From the NCBI GenBank assembly GCA_944323735.1, contig CALUTO010000010.1:1-64000 (forward strand): a stretch of DNA of 64,000 bases. Reading direction: 5' to 3'. The notes under the pieces were generated by a model. That model saw only the letters and a program-made list of their open reading frames with translations, made no database searches and was not told where the DNA came from. Of the stretch, positions 60,950-64,000 are shown piece by piece. This stretch comes from Candidatus Gastranaerophilales bacterium. Its GTDB lineage: Bacteria; Cyanobacteriota; Vampirovibrionia; Gastranaerophilales; Gastranaerophilaceae. The translations under genes were made by a program, and so were the position numbers. Position 1 is the stretch's first letter. Each line of letters opens with the position of its first letter.

Positions 60950-61351
60950 TTGTCCTCCTTTGATTGACTAAAAAACATTTTACTGCTGCTGATTTTCGTA
61001 AAAACAAAAAATCAGAACAGTTCTTGCAGAAAAAGTACATTTTTCTGTTTAAAAAATTTTTATCCCTTCAGCTTGTATAAAGCAAAAATTCATCTCTGTC
61101 CTCTGTGATATTTTGTTGATAAAATATTAATTTTAAAACCGGCTTAAATAAATTACTCTACTGTATAAAATTTTTATACACAAAGGCGGTATCTGTCCGG
61201 AGAAAATATTTATATAAATTTGAAAGAAGATTTCTAAACCCTGATGATGATATTTCTAAAGACAAAAGAAAAGATTCCGATATAGAGAATATAGGAATTG
61301 TGACAAAAAACGGATAAATATCCGTTGATGAGTCACTGGATAAGGTGTAAT
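60950..61351. other. Gap with a possible gene remnant
   Basis: About 400 bp without a complete gene. The 60960-61115 part is AT-rich and featureless. From about 61116 to 61316 the plus strand is open (stop at 61314-61316) and would encode a Lys/Asp-rich C-terminus (FLNPDDDISKDKRKD), but no ATG, GTG or TTG opens it. This may be a decayed 3' end of a gene. Confidence 0.3.
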
Positions 61352-61525
61352 ATGGCAAACATAATTGAAAATTTGTACGGCAGAAGAATTATCAAAATGT
61401 CAACAGACGATGTTATCTCCATTGTGCGTGAATATCAAAATACAGCAGGAAGATATTCAACATATAAAGAACTCAGAAAAAAACTTGATAAAAAAGATTT
61501 TTATATTCCCGAAGACCCCCTGTAA
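61352..61525 (+). CDS. 57-residue small protein
   Basis: Starts at ATG 61352 with AAGGTG seven bases ahead; the longer frame has no ribosome site. The peptide (MANIIENLYGRRI...STYKELRKKLDKKDFYIPED) is charged, predicted helical and cytosolic. I do not recognise it. Confidence 0.55.
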   Translation: MANIIENLYGRRIIKMSTDDVISIVREYQNTAGRYSTYKELRKKLDKKDFYIPEDPL

Positions 61526-61647
61526 AAAAATTAAAATATTTTAACATTTGATAACTAAATATTTTTTTTGAACTTTATGCATGATAAACTTACTATAGTT
61601 TAGAATAATTTTTTTTGCAAAAACCGCAAAAAAGAAATTGGGGAAGA

Positions 61648-62451
61648 ATGACTTACCTTAGAACTACATCGCCGAAACTGCTATACAACAAAATCACCGC
61701 AGAAAAATCCTGCGGGAACAACAAATTTTCAGAGTCGGGTATTACTTTTTCCGATAATTCATACAATAATATTCATAGAAAGACCGCCGGAGTCAGCTTT
61801 GGCGGTCTTTCTAATATCAGCACAACTGCAAAAAAATCCATCGTAAACTCAAACGGCTGGGCCTTTTCAAAAAATAAAGGAGTACTATGGTTTATCAATA
61901 AAGCTGCAAACAATCAGACAGTCTTTGATGCCCTGTTTGCACTGGGAATAAACTGCGGTATCAGACCGGCTGCTATTATGCTGCAGGGAGGAGAAGAAGA
62001 TTACCAAAAAAATAAAAAAGCAGCATCTCACTCAATAACATCAGGGCTTGTCGGTTATGCAATGGCAGTTGTACTCTTCACTCCGATATCCAATGCACTG
62101 AAACTCATCAAAAAAGATGCGCCAAAATATGCTAAAAAAGCTGTAAATTTCCTGACCTTTAACAATACAAAGAAAATCAGTGCCTCAAAACGCTATCAGA
62201 CAATGGTGATGCTCTTTAACTATACCCCGCAGCTTCTCACCTCCTCTATGCGTTCCGCTGCAACCATTGCAATGATACCCTACATAGACAAATACGTTAT
62301 AAGCAAACTGTTTAAACCCAAAAACAGCAATATAGCCCGACAGCAGCATAAAAAAGAACCAACGAAAAAAGAATCTTATGACGAGTTCCGTTTTCAGTAT
62401 TTGAATTTTAAAAAGAATATTTTTCAGAGTTTTATGGGAGGGATGAAATAA
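61648..62451 (+). CDS. Membrane protein with an internal SFGG motif
   Basis: A 267-residue protein starting at ATG 61648 (GGGGAAG before it), not at the upstream TTG. After a ~45-residue polar leader comes AGVSFGGLSN, then VLWFINKAANNQTVFDALFALG and hydrophobic helices near 105-125, 140-165 and 215-235. The long basic C-terminus ends RFQYLNFKKNIFQSFMGG. It overlaps the next gene by one base. Gastranaerophilales-type envelope or lipid-associated protein; the function is unknown. Confidence 0.65.
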   Translation: MTYLRTTSPKLLYNKITAEKSCGNNKFSESGITFSDNSYNNIHRKTAGVSFGGLSNISTTAKKSIVNSNGWAFSKNKGVLWFINKAANNQTVFDALFALGINCGIRPAAIMLQGGEEDYQKNKKAASHSITSGLVGYAMAVVLFTPISNALKLIKKDAPKYAKKAVNFLTFNNTKKISASKRYQTMVMLFNYTPQLLTSSMRSAATIAMIPYIDKYVISKLFKPKNSNIARQQHKKEPTKKESYDEFRFQYLNFKKNIFQSFMGGMK

Positions 62452-63323
62452 TGAAAATATCCAAAATCTCAGCAGCACCCTCTTTTAAAGCAAACACACC
62501 GACAGTTCTTGAAAGAAAACTCGCAGCAGGCATAGGAGAGCTTGCCGGAACGAAGCCGGTGCAAAAAGTTGTTGATTACCTTAAAGATAAAAACTACCAG
62601 CGTCATATACCGGCAGCTGTAGGTGTAACCCTCTCAAGTTTTTATATGCTGGATACAGCCCGTTCAAAAAAAATTGAAAGCGATCAAAAAATGCCCCTTA
62701 TAATAAATCAGGGTGCAGTAGTCACTGCTTCAACAGCCGGAGCCTATACCATAAACATATATCTGGACAAAAAGCTGGACAAACTCGGGCAGACATTTGC
62801 TATAGCAAATATGGAAGATAAAAAACTTCAAAAAGCTTTCATAAAACTAAAAGACAATCCTGAATATATAAATGTTCTGAAAAGAGCACCACAGCTTTCT
62901 GAATTCAGAGAAAAGCTGAAAGAGGAATTTGAATATTCACCGAAGCTGACAGGAATACTTGAAAAAGAATTAAGGAAAAATCCGGAAGACAATGCTGTTG
63001 CTGCCGTATTAGATGAAGTCAAAAAAATTGACAAAAAAGATATTCACAGATTTGACAAATCAAAAGACATTTTTTTGAAACACTTGAAAAGCAGCAAAAT
63101 TCTTGAAAATATATTCGATAAACAGTCCGTAAAAAATGCAATAAATCTGGTTGCGGAAACAGAAAAAAATCTTCCTGAAAAAATGTCCGGATTTAAAATT
63201 TCGAAATCTCTTGTCGTTTTCGGACTGATGTACAGATTTTTCACCCCGGTTTTTGCCACACCGTTTGCAAATAAAGTCAGCAAACATATAGAAGAAAAGA
63301 AAAAAATGAATATCAACGGGTAA
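62451..63323 (+). CDS. Membrane-associated protein with an N-terminal PSFKA motif
   Basis: A 290-residue protein beginning MKISKISAAPSFKANTPT. Like its neighbour it has a short polar leader followed by helical segments, here HIPAAVGVTLSSFYML and INQGAVVTASTAGAYTINIYL, then a charged domain (120-255) and a C-terminal helix near SKSLVVFGLMYRFFTPVF. It is coupled to the previous gene (TAATGA overlap). Probably both act together; the function is unknown. Confidence 0.65.
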   Translation: MKISKISAAPSFKANTPTVLERKLAAGIGELAGTKPVQKVVDYLKDKNYQRHIPAAVGVTLSSFYMLDTARSKKIESDQKMPLIINQGAVVTASTAGAYTINIYLDKKLDKLGQTFAIANMEDKKLQKAFIKLKDNPEYINVLKRAPQLSEFREKLKEEFEYSPKLTGILEKELRKNPEDNAVAAVLDEVKKIDKKDIHRFDKSKDIFLKHLKSSKILENIFDKQSVKNAINLVAETEKNLPEKMSGFKISKSLVVFGLMYRFFTPVFATPFANKVSKHIEEKKKMNING

Positions 63324-63455
63324 GCATCGTTTACAGGTGTTTTTAAACAAATGCATAAATTTAGTATTAAATTAGTAATTTATGCAGTGATTAGCTCTGC
63401 ATACATCCATTTAAAAAATTAAAAAAAATTTTTCAAATTATACCCGATATAATAA

Positions 63456-63485
63456 TTGACAAGTATATTACACTACAGATAATAT
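63456..63485 (+). promoter_or_regulatory. Promoter of rfbC
   Basis: TTGACA (63456-63461) with TAATAT (63480-63485) at 18 bp or GATAAT (63478-63483) at 16 bp, about 20 bp before the ATG at 63505. It is the best consensus -35 in the window. Confidence 0.65.
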
Positions 63486-63504
63486 ATACGAAAGGAGTTA
63501 AAAA

Positions 63505-64000
63505 ATGCCTTTTGAATTTGAAAAAACACAGCTGCCTGATGTTATTCTTGTAAAACCCAAAATATTTGGCGATGCAAGAGGCTTTTTTATGGAGACATAT
63601 AAAAAAACCGAATTTGCAAAAAACGGAATTGATATAGAGTTTGTACAGGATAACCACTCAAAATCAACAAAAGGTGTATTGAGAGGACTTCACTACCAGA
63701 AAGAGCCAAAAGCACAGGCAAAGCTGGTAAGATGCCCTTACGGAAAAGTGTTTGACGTAGCTGTTGACATAAGAAAAAATTCACCTTACTTCGGGAAATG
63801 GACAGGGGCAATACTTTCAGCAGAAAACAAACACATGCTCTATATTCCTGAAGGTTTTGCGCATGGTTTTGTGGTTTTAAGCGATGAGGCGGAACTTTTT
63901 TATAAAGCATCTGACGAGTATTCTCCGGAGCATGACAGAGGAATAAAATGGAATGACCCTGATATAAACATAGACTGGGGTATTGACTTTAAACCGCTTG
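63505..64000 (+). CDS. rfbC: dTDP-4-dehydrorhamnose 3,5-epimerase (3' end outside the window)
   Basis: The first 165 residues of a cupin-fold epimerase in dTDP-L-rhamnose synthesis. The catalytic histidine is in SKSTKGVLRGLHYQ, and the conserved GFAHGFVVLSDEAE (about 115-128) and the KPKIFGDARGFFMETY start are present. AAAGGAG precedes the ATG. The gene runs off the right edge; only 15-25 residues should be missing. It may start an rml operon for rhamnose-containing surface glycans. Confidence 0.93.
   Translation, partial: MPFEFEKTQLPDVILVKPKIFGDARGFFMETYKKTEFAKNGIDIEFVQDNHSKSTKGVLRGLHYQKEPKAQAKLVRCPYGKVFDVAVDIRKNSPYFGKWTGAILSAENKHMLYIPEGFAHGFVVLSDEAELFYKASDEYSPEHDRGIKWNDPDINIDWGIDFKPL

Noticed and set aside
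61158-61358. A 66-codon minus-strand frame
   Set aside because: Ser/Phe-rich mirror of the plus-strand open stretch and overlapping the 57-residue gene; no ribosome site.
1-64000. CRISPR arrays, insertion sequences, integrases, phage genes, tRNA or rRNA genes
   Set aside because: I found no regular repeat-spacer arrays, transposase or integrase motifs, tRNA T-loop signatures in a cloverleaf context, or rRNA segments.

Overview
The window is low-GC DNA, densely packed with bacterial genes, from an organism with a Gram-negative type envelope (RND/TolC efflux, periplasmic cell-wall amidase) that appears to make an [FeFe]-hydrogenase (HydF). Several lineage-restricted proteins start with a short SF-G type motif (for example ISFHGIKN, VSFGG, PSFKA). 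From memory, this is typical of gut Vampirovibrionia/Melainabacteria (Candidatus Gastranaerophilales), the non-photosynthetic sister group of Cyanobacteria. I favour that placement at roughly 75%; no 16S gene, tRNA, phage, transposase or CRISPR is present to fix it.

Layout. Positions 1-31,200 are mostly housekeeping: a zinc alcohol dehydrogenase, a flippase-like membrane protein and HydF; an oxidoreductase, CDP-alcohol phosphatidyltransferase, TrmL and NnrD set; a minus-strand operon hom-thrC-def-fmt-aroH; a TPR protein, Dus and GIY-YIG set; a minus-strand ybaB-recR-SIS set; a pseudopilin-like protein; clpP; a zinc-ribbon protein; two tiny genes absent from a normal ORF cut-off; grpE-dnaJ; a beta-propeller protein with an O-methyltransferase; a multi-domain phospholipase D protein; a GH38 alpha-mannosidase; the large-type SRP RNA; a tandem pair of small secreted cysteine proteins; and an iron alcohol dehydrogenase.

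Positions 31,546-47,124 hold the most interesting region: 15 co-directional, mostly overlapping genes followed by a phosphopantetheinyl transferase with its own promoter. The cluster encodes two KAS III-type ketosynthases, two acyl carrier proteins, two short-chain reductases, a split transketolase, an AMP-forming acyl ligase, a LuxE acyl-protein synthetase, a LuxC acyl reductase, an LDH/MDH-like dehydrogenase, a glycosyltransferase-like protein, a hexapeptide acyltransferase and a fusion of an F420-dehydrogenase-beta-like domain with polysaccharide pyruvyl transferase. It has no KAS I/II, dehydratase, enoyl reductase or PKS/NRPS module. I read it as a system that builds a short hydroxylated or ketol-bearing acyl (or aldehyde-derived) group on carrier proteins and probably attaches it to a surface glycan or glycolipid. 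The product is unknown.

Directly downstream, tail to tail, is a TolC-RND-MFP efflux operon whose promoter overlaps an 18-bp perfect palindrome. Positions 53,500-64,000 hold a GNAT-like protein, a membrane-anchored zinc peptidase with TPRs, an AMIN-amidase, murI, a tandem triplet of small lineage-specific proteins, a radical-SAM-like protein that has lost its three cluster cysteines, two membrane proteins with SF-type N-termini and the 5' part of rfbC, which runs off the window.

At least four genes (pseudopilin, phospholipase D, mannosidase, phosphopantetheinyl transferase) have a -10 box 6-7 nt before the ATG and no Shine-Dalgarno, which predicts leaderless mRNAs beside otherwise Shine-Dalgarno-led genes.
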